Source: Dipteris shenzhenensis
Taxonomy: Eukaryota > Polypodiophyta > Polypodiopsida > Gleicheniales
Length of the DNA stretch: 64,000 nucleotides
Reading direction: 5' to 3' (one strand)
NCBI GenBank assembly: GCA_047967505.1
Contig: CM106539.1
Shown here: positions 10,000 to 22,500 of the stretch, one piece after another
Position numbering within the stretch: position 1 is the stretch's first letter
How the letters are laid out: each line of letters begins with the position of its first letter
Position numbers and translations under genes: made by a program
The notes under the pieces: generated by a model
The model's input: only the letters and a program-made list of their open reading frames with translations
Told to the model about the DNA's origin: nothing
Database searches by the model: none

Positions 10000-11951
10000 T
10001 CAATCTGAATCTGAATCTGATAACTCTACATATGATCCTCTAGTGGAACGCTGACGTGGCTCCTGTATGACTCGCTGCCCAACCGTCCGCTGTGTGCCCT
10101 CAGGCAATGCCGGCTCAGATGGGCCAGCCTCATCACCTGCATGAGATGGGCTAGCCTCATCCTGATGAGGAGGAGGGCATGCTGCACGTGCCACTGCTGC
10201 CATCTCTGCATCCCTCGCCTCCTCTATGTACGCGCGTCTCAGCTCCCATAGCCGTGCATCTGCGAATACTCGTGCCTCAAATCCAGCGCGAGTAATCGTC
10301 TCTACATGTGAAATACGCTGGTCTCGGCCCCGCCCTAGCTGCTGCTCCACCCACTGCTACAATGATGTCTGCAGCTCTGCCTCTCGCTCAATCCGGCGTG
10401 CCTCCTCCGCTCGTGCCTCGTCACCTGGCATGAAGTCACCGTACGAAAAGCGGCGTGGAACGCATGATGCAACCACTGATGTATCCGCACCCTCCTGCAT
10501 CAGCAATGCTCTCTGTGCCTCCTCCCTGTAGTGCTCTGTCAGGACTACACGGGCGAATGGATCAACAGCCTGACGATGACCAGGATATAGATCATCCATG
10601 CCCAGTCCTCTGTATGTCGCCACATCAATGTCGGCAAAGCATACCGGGCACACTGAACGTGCCACCATGTGGCGGGTCATGCAGTGGAGATGTGCGATGT
10701 GGCCGCACCCTAGACCAAACCACCCTACGGTGTCAAAGTCCTCGTGGCAGAGGACACAAGTGGAGGTAGGAAGCCTCGCTACGACTGCTGCGTCTATCGG
10801 TGTCCTAGTCGGCACATCTACAGGAGGAGCAGGGTATAGGGCCACACTGGGGTCGATCCTATGGCACGACGGATCACGACTGATATGCCTCAACTGCAAG
10901 ATATAGTGCTCTGCGCGATGGTATGCTATGCGTGTCCGAATCCTCTGCTCCTCCAAATCTGTCTGCAAGAGTCGTACGCGAGACTCCATCTCCTGACGCA
11001 ATAGATGTGCCTGCAATGCAAACATGTCGCGTACATGGTGAGAATTAACCAAAAAACTTCAGTTCAAAACATGCTACAAAAAAATAAACTAACATAATCA
11101 AAATAACTAACCTCATCCCTAGACTCGGCCAACACAGCCTCCAACTCTGCAATCCGTCTATCTCGAGCCTCCAACTCGTGCTGAGGCGCCGTAGATGTGG
11201 GAGGTGGTGTAGATGTGGGACGCTCCATCGATGACCGAGGTGGGGGAGGTGGAATCACAATAGATCTCGATAGGGCCGAGACCATGTGCTGCAAGGATGA
11301 TGCCACTGAATGAACATCTCCCCTAATCTGTCCTCCCACCGCTCGCAATGCCGGTGCAGGGATGGTGTGCAACTCTGGTCCCTCGCGTCGACGCCGAACA
11401 CCTACAATCTGCCGCTCCTGGCGCCCCATCCTACCACGTCCCGTTCCTGATCCTGGACGGGTATACTGAGGTAGTCCACCCGATGACCAAGGACAAACTC
11501 AGCATAAAGCTGCATGGCAAACGACCTCGCTATCTGGCGGTTGTGAGGCAACCGACCACCATTCGCAGCAAGATATCTCGGATAAATGTGTGCTGCTATG
11601 ATGGGGTGCCTACACCGTAAAATATGCAAGGGGAGCCCTGATCGTGGTCACTGGCCCTCGGTGTGACCATCCCAAAACATGTCGTCCAAGGCCTCCCTGT
11701 GATGTGACTCCCGCTCAAACAACTGTCGAATCGCTCTCCAATCCAAGCCACCACCAGTGATCTCCGCCTCGGCCTGTGCCTGAAAGCTATCCACAACATC
11801 CTCAACTGTCTCCAATCGACTCAGAGCCTCAATAACTGAATCCAGGCTCGCAACCAAGTGAGGGGGTGCCCTAGCATCCTGCAGTGCCCTCATCTCAGCT
11901 CTCAGCATCTCTATCTGCATACGAATAGTGGTGCTAGAACCTGTGCGCTGG
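10000..11951 (-). pseudogene. RING-finger (RING-H2 type) protein, disrupted
   Basis: The last coding exon is 11010-10000, joined across a clean intron (11011-11111, GTTAGT...TTGCAG, phase 0) to an upstream exon of 11951-11112. A RING-H2 motif lies at 10758-10639: C-x2-C (CVLC), then GCGHIAHLHC supplying Cys-His-His-Cys, then CPVC. This is typical of E3 ubiquitin ligases that bind an E2 enzyme. A predicted coiled coil (MESRVRLLQTDLEEQRIRTR) precedes it, and an acidic tail (ELSDSDSD) ends the protein. Damage: in-frame TGA at 11648-11650, an apparent frame change near 11440-11480 in a Gly/Arg-rich linker, and in-frame TAG at 10357-10359. The N-terminal exon is preceded by an acceptor (GCGCCAG), so earlier exons are missing or undetected. 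It is a passenger of the large transposon. A role in stabilising or regulating the transposase would be inference. Confidence 0.68.
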
Positions 11952-14089
11952 CTGGCGCATGCACAAAAAAAACACATGGAAATTAATATTCTATTTGGGT
12001 AATGAAAATAATATTCTATTCAATATGACTTATAATCTATTTACGCAATGAAAACTATTTGTACGTACTCCTTGATGAGGTAGATCCTATGCACCTACCG
12101 ACCGGTAGATGGGCCAAATGTGTGGCTCAATATTAATCAATATTATTAATAATTCTTAATTTTGATTAGAATTTTTTCACTCTAGTCGTTGCATTTTAAA
12201 ACTTAGATGTCTCAAGTATTTTCTCCTTATATGTTTCCCTTTTTTCACTTTTTATCCAATATGAAACTTTTCCACATGTGGTGTAAGGACCACATTGTCC
12301 ACTAATGGCCCCTATACTAAGGACAGATAGTGGAGAGGTTTGGTTAATAAGACCTTCTTTGAATGCTTTACTGCCTTGGGTTTGCAATAGATATGGAGGA
12401 GATAGAAGGATACCTAATACATTACTTTGAACGATACACAAGCAAGGCGCATCTAGTATTTCTCGGACTACACATTAAAAATGAGAGCGGGTTCACACTA
12501 CAGACCTTTTAAAGCGAGAACTTTGAGAAAATAATTAAGCCTTCTCAATATTATCTATTTTGGTTGGGCAATCCACCTCAACTACTGGCCATTCCTATAG
12601 ATCATCACTTGGTTCAAGACATTTTGTATAAGACTCACTCGACTTCTAGTTGTAAAAATAGTTTTGGAATGAGATCATCCACATACGTAGCAACAACAAA
12701 GGGCACAAGATCCCTAGAAGAGGATTCAAAAACTTTGAAAATTAAATCCTTGGATGTCCCTATGCAATGGGAAGGGTTGCATACGATAACTAATGTTAAT
12801 TTTGGTTGAGCTCAAGTAATAAGCGTCACCGTTGCCTATGGTTGGACTAGCAAGAAAGAGACCACCCTTGCTTACAATGAAACTAGCATATAATTCCTTG
12901 AGCATGTGGTTGACATTCCATGTGTGACATAGTTTCAACGAGGGAAAGGAGATATGTAGCATCTGCACTATTTTGGTTATGAGGTGGTTCACGTGATTAT
13001 TGATACAAAGTCTTTTTGGGAAAACATCTTAGTCGTTTGTAAAAGACAAGATAAATGTTGTTAACATTAGTCATAGGTTTCCCTACGGTGCAAAAAGGGA
13101 TGTATGTGTGCCACATGGCGAGCTGCCATGTAGCAAACAACATGGAATGGGATGCTTCAAATGTCGACTCTTGAAGGTTATGGAGTTCTCTCTCTCTTAA
13201 GTCTCTTATCTATGATCATTACGGGATGATTAGGAGAGATTCAGTCATTAACAGGCTCTATTTGAACTTAGGTCTATAGTTGATCAAAACACTTGCATAT
13301 ATTAGCATGAATGTGGAATGAATATAGATCCACTAGAGTCCCATGTGCAATGAATGTTAGGTATTCTAGTTAAACTTTCAGTTTCTCTATGGCGTATTTC
13401 TTTCTTCTTATACATATAAGAGAAGTAGATGAATTATGGAACTAGACAACAAACATGATCAAAGTGCTAGATCTAAAGCATGCCATAGTGATAGCATAAG
13501 AATCTCAAACAGTCTATAGGCACAGACCGTAATATTCGAGTTCTTGAAGACCCATCCAAATATTCTCAATCTTGTAATATTCTTTTTTCAGTTATGCTAG
13601 AGTCTATGCATAACTTAGAAGAATTAGACATTTGCAACTCCATGTCTTCTTAAGGTCTAAGCCACTATTTCATGTCTTCTTAAGGGATATTGAAGATTTG
13701 GACTAAGCCACTATCTAGGCATTTCCAAGCTATAGCCTTATCATGCATGCTTAGTCTAATCAATCTATTGACTAATAGGGGACATATGCCTTCAACTTAT
13801 TTCCTAGTAGAATCGATCCTTACTAATTGCCAAATAGTTAAAGGATGATTTATCATTAGTAATTTCCCAATATATTAGGGATGATTACCCAAGCTTAAAC
13901 CTAGTTTCCTTCTAAAGAACTTGCTTGTCCCAAAGTGTCTAGTCAACTTCAAGCTTTGGTCACCAACCATGTCACTAGTCAATCTTTAATGTCCAACTCC
14001 AATAGTTGACTAGTAGGTTTATGTTTGTGTATTAATTCGATAAGTCGAGCGAGTCTTATACAAAATGTCTTATTAATTTGATAAGTCGA
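11952..14089. other. Unassigned region inside the transposon
   Basis: I find no gene that can be supported. Short open frames at 12196-12441 (minus) and 12564-12809 (plus) look partly protein-like (for example around 12590-12780) but are isolated, lack splice partners and match nothing I know. They may be eroded exons of captured host sequence. 13000-14089 shows no structure beyond a short direct repeat, 'ATTAATTCGATAAGTCGAGCGAGTCTT', near 14035 and 14075. Confidence 0.45.
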
Positions 14090-15592
14090 GCGAGTCTTGT
14101 GCCTCATTAAACGTTTTTTAAATTTAAAATTTTCACATTTTAAATTTTAAATGTCGTAATTCAAAAAAAAATAATAATTTACAAATGCATTTCAAATTTA
14201 TAAATACTTAAAAATTATTCCTATGAACGTTTTTTATTTAATAGAAAGAGCTCTATTTAACAAAAAAAAATCTCATTTCACATTTTAAATAAAAAATTTC
14301 ATAATTTACAAATTTCAAAAAAACATTAAAATGCATTATAAATTTTGAAATTTTTTATAATTTTCCTTATAAACTAAAATTTAATTAAATTCTACCAAAA
14401 AGAAAATGCTACATTAAAAAAACAGAAATATAGAACTCCTAATTCAAAAATTTTTTAAAAATTTACAAATGCATTTCAAAATTATAATATTTTATAATTA
14501 TTAATATGAACGTTTTTTTAAAATACAATTTCATATAAAAAAGCTCTATTTTGAAAATACAATTTCATTTTCACATTTTAAATAAAAAATGTCATAATTC
14601 ATAAATTTCAAAAAAACGTTATATTGCATTTCAAATTTAGAAAATTTTTATTATTTCTCTTTTAACCTAAAATTTTTTATTATTTCTCTTTTAAATTCTA
14701 CCTCATAAAAAAAACAGAAATATTTAACATTTTCACATTTTTAATAAAAAAAGCCTCATTAAACGATTTTTAAATTTAAAAATTTCACATTTTAAATTAT
14801 AAATGTCGTAATTTAAAAATTAAAAAATAAAATTTACAAATGCATTTGAAATTTATAAATATTTTATAATTATTAATATGAACTTTTTTTATTTACTAAA
14901 AAAGGCTCTATTTAAAAAAAATAATTAATTTTCACATTTTAAATAAAAAATCTCGTAATTTATAAATTTAAGAAAAACTAAATTTATAATGCATTTTATA
15001 ATTTTTCTTATAAACTAAAATTTTAAATTACGTTTTTTAAAATTAAAATTTTCACATTTTAAATTATAAATGTCGTAATTTAATAATTAAAAAAAAAATT
15101 TTACAACTACATTTCAAATTTATAAATATTTTATAATTAACTGCAATCAACGTTTTTTTATTTACTAAAAAAAGCTCTATTTTAAAAAAAAATAATTAAT
15201 TTTCACATTTTAAATAAAAAATCTCGTAATTTATAAATTTAAGAAAAACTAAATTTATAATGCATTTTATAATTTTTCTTATAAACTAAAATTTTAAATT
15301 ACGTTTTTTAAAATTAAAATTTTCACATTTTAAATTATAAATGTCGTTATTTAAAAATTTAAAAAAAAAATTCAACTACATTTCAAATTTATAAATATTT
15401 TATAATTAATAATATCAACATTTTTTTATTTACTAAAAAAAGCTCTATTTAAAAAAAAAATTTAATTTTCACATTTTAAATAAAAAATCCCGTAATTCAT
15501 AAATTTCAGAAAAACATTAAAATTTCAGAAAAACATTAAAATGCATTTTATAATTTTTCTTTTAAACTAAAATTAAATCAAATTCTACATAA
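14090..15592. repeat. Very AT-rich tandem repeats (about 273-bp unit)
   Basis: Phrases such as ACGTTTTTTAAAATTAAAAT, TTTTCACATTTTAAAT, AAATGTCGTAAT, TTTACTAAAAAAAGCTCTAT and TAATGCATTTTATAATTTTT recur in order. The start phrase falls at 15028 and 15301 (273 bp apart). More diverged copies reach back to about 14105. The composition is extreme (mostly A/T homopolymer runs). Such AT-rich blocks can act as unwinding or matrix-attachment DNA, but no function is shown here. Confidence 0.8.
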
Positions 15593-15652
15593 AAGAAAAT
15601 GCTACATAAAAGAAAATGCTACATAAAAGAAAATGCTACACAAAAGAAAATG
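15593..15652. repeat. 17-bp tandem repeat (AAAAGAAAATGCTACAT, about 4 copies)
   Basis: Four near-perfect head-to-tail copies. They mark the switch from the AT-rich repeats to a GC-rich stretch (15653-15770) with 'CCGTCGAAGTCCG' twice. The long open frame across this region is a repeat artefact. Confidence 0.88.
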
Positions 15653-15771
15653 CCAACCTGGACTCTCCCGCTCCTGCTCCGTCCATCTCCGTCGAAGTCC
15701 GTTCGTCGCTCTCCGTCGCTCGCGCTCTTCCGTCGAAGTCCGGCAAATCCGAAATCGGTGAATGAGGCAGA

Positions 15772-16460
15772 GCTCGATCGAGGTATGCGGAATGAGGGGG
15801 GTCGCTCTCCTTTTATAATAAAAATTAGGGTTTACCTACCTCGATCGAGGTATTCTTTCCATGCGCATACATCACGGTACATATACCTCGATCGAGGTAT
15901 TGGCATGCCACGATACCTCGATCGAGGTATTCTTGACATAACCATGCATCTCGTTGGCATGCCACAATACCTCGATCGAGGTATTCTTTCCATGCGCATA
16001 CATCCCGGCACATATACCTCGATCGAGGTATGGCCATGCCACGATACCTCGATCGAGGTATTGTGACATGCCCATACATCTCGGTACATCCACGTCGATG
16101 GAGGTTTTGACATGCCACGATACCTCGATCGTGGTGTGTTGGCGGAAACGGGATGCCAAGTCATGTGTCCACGATACCTCGATCGAGGTATGTCATCCGC
16201 CCTGTTGGCTGCCCTTTCGGATGGCACATACCTCGATCGAGGTATGCTGGACATGCCACGTGACCTCGATCGAGGTTGAGCTGGATGGCCACAATACCTC
16301 GACGAGGTAGATGTGGCATGTGTAGCTGGCCTGTCAGCAAACCTCGATCAAGGTACAGGCTCGGTTCGGCAAAAAAGCTACGTACCTCGATCGAGGTATG
16401 GGCTAGGCTCGGTTGTGCTCGTGTGTGATTTTCATTGGAGCTTATACCTCGATTGAGGTA
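15772..16460. repeat. Right array of the palindrome ATACCTCGATCGAGGTAT (about 16 copies)
   Basis: Intact or nearly intact copies include 15837-15852, those near 15889, 15914, 15967, 16014, 16043, 16173, 16228 and 16382, and the last at 16445-16460. Diverged copies lie near 16089, 16119, 16259, 16293 and 16339. Spacing is irregular (24-60 bp). The segments between copies carry a second small palindrome, GGCATGCC, and a duplicated spacer (TTCTTTCCATGCGCATACAT at about 15853 and 15983). The array ends 98 bp before the transposon end. Long open frames rich in 'TSIEV/DRG' are translations of the repeat. Confidence 0.93.
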
Positions 16461-16530
16461 TAGGAGACCGAAGCAAAACCTTTGTATTTTCACTCGAGCG
16501 GGTGTCACACTCACCCGAAAGTGGTCCGGA

Positions 16531-16558
16531 AGTGGACACCCTTAGCTTGCTACCTCCC
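16531..16558 (-). repeat. Right terminal inverted repeat of the large transposon
   Basis: The plus strand reads AGTGGACACCCTTAGCTTGC then TACCTCCC. Its reverse complement matches 1183-1210 with one difference (GGGAGG against GGGAAG). Confidence 0.92.
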
Positions 16559-16562
16559 CAAG
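16559..16562. repeat. Target-site duplication, right copy (CAAG)
   Basis: CAAG followed by TACTTATCGGATGGG restores the satellite monomer broken at 1182. Confidence 0.85.
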
Positions 16563-19500
16563 TACTTATCGGATGGGTGTGCCTCATTGAGAACATTTCA
16601 ATACCACCTAGGTTGAGGCGTAAAAAAAGTTTTCTGCCCATTGGATATCCTTTGCATGGTCAATCGAGCATCAAATACTATTTTTACTCTAGTGTCATGC
16701 ACATCCGTCAAAAAACACGCTGCTAGGTATGTTATATGATCAAGCACTTATGGGATGGGCGTGCCACTTTGCATGTAAGTTGATTCTACCTAGTTGAAGG
16801 TGTGTGCAAAGTATTGTGCCCATCGGATATGCTTTGCATTGTCGATCAAGCATAAAACACCGTTTTTGTCTTAGTGTCATGCACATTCGTCAAAAAACGC
16901 AGTCCTAGATGTGTTATTCAGACTAGTACTTATCGGATGGGGGCTCCAGTTTGCACGCAAGTCTGTTTCAACTAGGTTGAGGTGTGTGCAAAGTATTGTC
17001 ACCATCAGATATGATTTGCATGGTCGATCACGCATTATACACCGTTTTTTCCCTAGTGGTATGCACATCCGCAAAAAAACACGCCCTTAGGTATGTTATC
17101 TGACCAAGTACTTATCGGATGGGTGTACCTCTTTGACAACATTTTAATACCACCTAGGTTGAGGTATAAGAAAAGTATTATGCCCATCGGATATGCTTTG
17201 CATGGTCGATCGAGCATTAAATACCATTTTTGCCTTAGTGCCATGCACATTCGTAAAAAAACACGCTGCTAGGTGTGTTATCCGATCAAGAACTTATGCG
17301 ATGGGAATGCCACTTTGCATGTGAGTCAATTACACCTAGTTGAAGATGTGTGCAAATTATCGTGGCCATCCGATATGATTTGCATGGTTGATCGAGCATT
17401 AAATACCATTTTTGCCTTAGTGCCATGCACATCCGTAAAAAAACACGCTGCTAGGTGTGTTATCTGATCAAGCACTTATGCGATGGGCGTGCCACTTTGC
17501 ATGTAAGTCAATTACACCTAGTTGAAGGTGTGTGCAAAGTATTGTGTTCATCGGATATGCTTTGTATTGTCGATCGAGCATAACACACCGTTTCTGCCTT
17601 AGTGTCATGCACAACCATATAAAAATACGGCCATAGGTGTGATATTCAAATAAGTACTTATCAGATGGGGGATCCACTTTGCACGCAAGTTCGTTTCAAC
17701 TACGTTGAGGTGCATGCAACGTATTGTCACCATCGAATATGATTTGCATGGTCGATCACGCATTATACACCATTTTTTTCCTAATGATATGCACATCCGC
17801 AAATAGTGCCATGCACATCCGTAAAAAAACACGCTACTAGGTGTGTTATCTGACCAATTACTTATCGGATGGGTGTGCCTCATTGCGAACATTTCAATAC
17901 CACCTAGGTTGAGGCATACGAAAAGTTTTGTGCCCATCGGATATGCTTTGCATGGTCGATCGAGCATTAAATACTATTTTTGCTCTAGTGTCATGCACAT
18001 CCGTCAAAAAACACGCTTCTAGGTATGTTATCCGATCAAGAACTTATGGGATGGGCGTGCCACTTTGCATGTAAGTCGATTCCACCTAGTTGAAGGTGTG
18101 TGCAAAGTATTGTGCCCATCGGATATGCTTTGCATTGTCGATCAAGCATAAAACACCGTTTTTATCTTAGTGTCATGCACATTCGTAAAAAAACGCAGTC
18201 CTAGATGTGTTATTTAAACTAGTACTTATCGGATAAGGGCTCCAATTTGCATGCAAGTCCGTTTCCACTAGGTTGAGGTGTGTGCAAAGTATTGTCACCA
18301 TCGGATATGATTTGCATGGTTGATCACGCATTATACACCGTTTTTTTCCTAGTGGTATGCACATCCGCAAAAAAACATGCCCTTAGGTATGTTATCTGAC
18401 CAAGTACTTATCGGATGGGTGTGCCTCTTTGACAACATTTTAATACCACCTAGGTTGAGGTATGAGAAAAGTATTATGCCCATCGGATATGCTTTGCATG
18501 GTCGATCGAGCAGTAAATACCATTTTTGCCTTAGTGCCATGCACATCCGTAAAAAAACACGCTCCTCGGTGTGTTATCCGATCAAGCACTTATGCGATGG
18601 GAATGCCACTTTGCATGTAAGTCAATTCCACCTAGTTGAAAGTGTGTGAAAAGTATTGTGCCCATCAGATATCCTTTGCATGGCCAATCGAGTATTAAAT
18701 ACTATTTTTACTCTAGTGTCATGCACTTCCGTCAAAAAACACGCTGCTAGGTATGTTATCCAATCAAGCACTTATGGGATGGGTGTGCCACTTTGCATGT
18801 AAGTCGATTCCACCTAGTTGAAGGTGTGTGCAAAGTATTGTGCCCATCGGATATGCTTTGCATTGTCGATCAAGCATAAGACACCGTTTTTGCCTTGGTG
18901 TCATGCACAACCATGAAAAAACACGGTCCTAGGTGTATTATTCAAACTAGTACTTATCGGATAAGGGCTCCAATTTGCATGCAAGTCCGTTTCCACTAGG
19001 TTGAGGTGTAAAGTATTGTCACCATCGGATATGATTTGCATGGTTGATCACGCATTATACACTGTTTTTTCCCTAGTGGTATGCACATCCGCAAAAAAAC
19101 ACGCCCTTAGGTATGTTATCTGACCAAGTACTTATCGGATGGGTGTGCCTCTTTGACAACATTTTAATACGACCTAAGTTGAAGTATAGGAAAAGTATTA
19201 TACCCATTGGATATGCTTTGCATGGTCGATCGAGCATTAAATACCATTTTTGCCTTAGTGCCATGCACATCCGTAAAAAAACACGCTGCTAGGTGTGTTA
19301 TCCGATCAAGCACTTATGCGATGGGAATGCCACTTTGCATGTAAGTCAATTCCACCTAGTTGAAGGATCGTGCCAATCGCGGATATGCTTTGCATGGTCG
19401 ATCGAGCATTAAATACCATTTTTGCCTTAGTGCCATGCACATCCGTTAAAAAACACACTTCTACGTTTGTTATCTGATCAAGCACTTATGCGATGGGCGT

Positions 19501-22500
19501 GCCACTTTTCATGAAAGTCAATTCCACCTAGTTGAAGGTGTGTGCAAAGTATTGTGCCCATCGGATATGCTTTGCATGGTCGATCGACCATTAAATACTA
19601 TTTTTGCTCTAGTTTCATGCACATCCGTAAAAAAACACGCTGATAGGTATGTTATCCAATCAAGCACTTATGGGATGGGCGTGCCACTTTGCATGTAAGT
19701 CAATTCCACCTAGTTAAAGGTATGTGCAAAGTATTGTGCCCATCGGATATGCTTTGCATGGTTGATCGAGCATTAAATATCATTTTTGCCTTAGTGCCAT
19801 GCACATCCATAAAAAAATACGCTGCTAGGTGTGTTATCTGATCAAGCACTTATGCGATGGGCATGCCACTTTGCATGTAAGTTAATTCCACCTAGTTGAA
19901 GGTGTGTGCAAAGTATTGTGCCCATCGGATATGCTTTGCATTGTCGATCAAGCATAACACACTGTTTTTGCCTTAGTGTCATGCACAACCATATAAAAAC
20001 ACGGCCATAGGTGTGTTATTCAAATAAATACTTATCAGATGGGGCCTCCACTTTGCACGCAAGTCCGTTTTAACTACGTTGAGGTGCGTGCAAAGTATTG
20101 TCACCATCGGATATGATTTACATGGTCGATCACGCATTATACACCGTTTTTTCCCTAGTGGTATGCACATTCGCAAAAAAACACGCCCTTAGGTATGTTA
20201 TCTGATCAAGTACTTATCGGATGGGTGTGCCTCTTTGACAACATTTTAATACAACCTAAGTTGAGGTATAGGTAAAGTATTATGCCCATCGGATATGCTT
20301 TGCATGGTCGATCGAGCATTAAATTCCATTTTTGCCTTAGTGCCATGCACATCCGTAAAAAAACACGCTGCTAGGTGTGTTATCCGATCAAGCACTTATG
20401 CGATGGGAATGCCACTTTGCATGTAAGTCAATTCCACTTAGTTGAAGGTGTGTGCAAAGAATCGTGCCCATCGAATATGCTTTGCATGGTCGATCGAGCA
20501 TTAAATTCCATTTTTGCCTTAGTGCCATGCACATCCGTAAAAAAACACGCTGCTAGGTGTGTTATCTGATCAAGCACTTATGCGATGGGCGTGCCACTTT
20601 GCATGTAAGTCAATTCCACCTAGTTAAAGGTATGTGCAAAGTATTATGCCCATCGGATATGCTTTGCATGGTGGATCAAGCATTAAATACCATTTTTGCC
20701 TTAGTGCCATGCACATCCGTAAAAAAACACGCTGCTAGGTGTGTTATCTGATCAAGCACTTATGCGATGGGCGTGCCACTTTGCATGTAAGTTAATTCCA
20801 CCTAGTTGAAGGTGTGTGCAAAGTATTGTGCCCATCGAATATGCTTTGCATTGTCGATCAAGCATAACACACTGTTTTTGCCTTAGTGTCATGCACAACC
20901 ATATAAAAACACGGCCATAGGTGTGTTATTCAAATAAATACTTATCAGATGGGGCCTCCACTTTGCACGCAAGTCCGTTTTAACTATGTTGAGGTGCGTG
21001 CAAAGTATTGTCACCATCGGATATGATTTACATGGTCGATCACGCATTATACACCGTTTTTTCCCTAGTGGTATGCACATTCGCAAAAAAACACGCCCTT
21101 AGGTATGTTATCTGACCAAGTACTTATCGGATGGGTGTGCCTCTTTGACAACATTTTAATACAACCTAAGTTGAGGTATAGGTAAAGTATTATGCCCATC
21201 GGATATGCTTTGCATGGTCGATCGAGCATTAAATTCCATTTTTGCCTTAGTGCCATGCACATCCGTAAAAAAACACGCTGCTAGGTGTGTTATCCGATCA
21301 AGCACTTATGCGATGGGAATGCCACTTTGCATGTAAGTCAATTCCACTTAGTTGAAGGTGTGTGCAAAGTATCGTGCCCATCGGATATGCTTTGCATGGT
21401 CGATCGAGCATTAAATTCCATTTTTGCCTTAGTGCCATGCACATCCGTAAAAAAACACGCTGCTAGGTGTGTTATCCGATCAACACTTATGCGATGGGAA
21501 TGCCACTTTTCATGTAAGTCAATTCCACTTAGTTGAAGGTGTGTGCAAAGTATCGTGCCCATCGGATATGCTTTGCATGGTCGATCGAGCATTAAATTCA
21601 ATTTTTGCCTTAGTGCCATGCACATCCGTAAAAAAACACGCTGCTAGGTGTGTTATCTGATCAAGCACTTATGCGATGGGAATGCCACTTTGCATGTAAG
21701 TCGATTCCACTTAGTTGAAGGTGTGTGCAAAGTATCGTGCCCATCGGATATGCTTTGCATGGTCGATCGAGCATTAAATTCCATTTTTGCCTTAGTGCCA
21801 TGCACATCCGTAAAAAAACACGCTGCTAGGTGTGTTATCTGATCAAGCACTTATGCGATGGGCATGCCACATTGCATGTAAGTCAATTCCACCTAGTTAA
21901 AGGTATGTGCAAAGTATTGTGCCCATCGGATATGCTTTGCATTGTCGATCGAGCATAACACACTGTTTTTGCCTTAGTGTCATGCACAACCATATAAAAA
22001 CACGGCCATAGGTGTGTTATTCAAATAAATACTTATCAGATGGGGCCTCCACTTTGCACGCAAGTCCGTTTTAACTACGTTGAGGTGCGTGCAAAGTATT
22101 GTCACCATCGGATATGATTTGCATGGTCGATCACGCATTATACATCATTTTTTTCCTAATGACATGCACATTCACAAAAAAACACGCCATTAGGTGTGTT
22201 ATCTGACCAAGTACTTATCGGATGGGTGTGCCTCATTGAGAACATTTCAATACCACCTAGGTTGAGGCGTACGAAAAGTTTTGTGCCCATCGGATATCCT
22301 TTGCATGGTCTATCGAGCATTAAATTCTATTTTTACTCTAGTGTCATGCACATCCGTCAAAAAACACGTTTCTAGGTATGTTATAGGATCAAGCACTTAT
22401 GGGATGGGCATGCCACTTTGCATGTAAGTCGATTCTACCTAGTTGAAGGTGTGTGCAAAGTATTGTGCCCATCAGATATGATTTGCATTGTCGATCAAGC

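Larger units (their letters stand above)
1183..16558. mobile_element. Large TIR DNA transposon (15.4 kb) inserted in satellite DNA
   Basis: The ends are inverted repeats of 28 bp with one mismatch. Both start GGGRRGTAGCAAGCTAAGGG and run to ...TGTCCACT. They are flanked by a CAAG duplication within an otherwise continuous satellite monomer, so both ends and the empty site can be read directly. Inside are a DDE-type transposase-like gene (plus strand), a RING-finger gene (minus strand), subterminal arrays of an 18-bp palindrome, a tandem array containing telomere motifs, and AT-rich repeats. Class: a cut-and-paste type DNA transposon by structure. I cannot place it in a named superfamily. The short duplication and long subterminal repeat arrays rule out typical hAT (8 bp) and MULE (9-10 bp) elements. 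Both genes now carry premature stops, so this copy may be immobile. Confidence 0.88.

Noticed and set aside
12196-12992. Two short frames inside the large transposon as genes
   Set aside because: Isolated, overlapping on opposite strands in part, without splice partners or recognisable motifs.
15599-16310. Open frames rich in TSIEV / DRG on both strands
   Set aside because: They are produced by the palindromic repeat, which reads the same on both strands.
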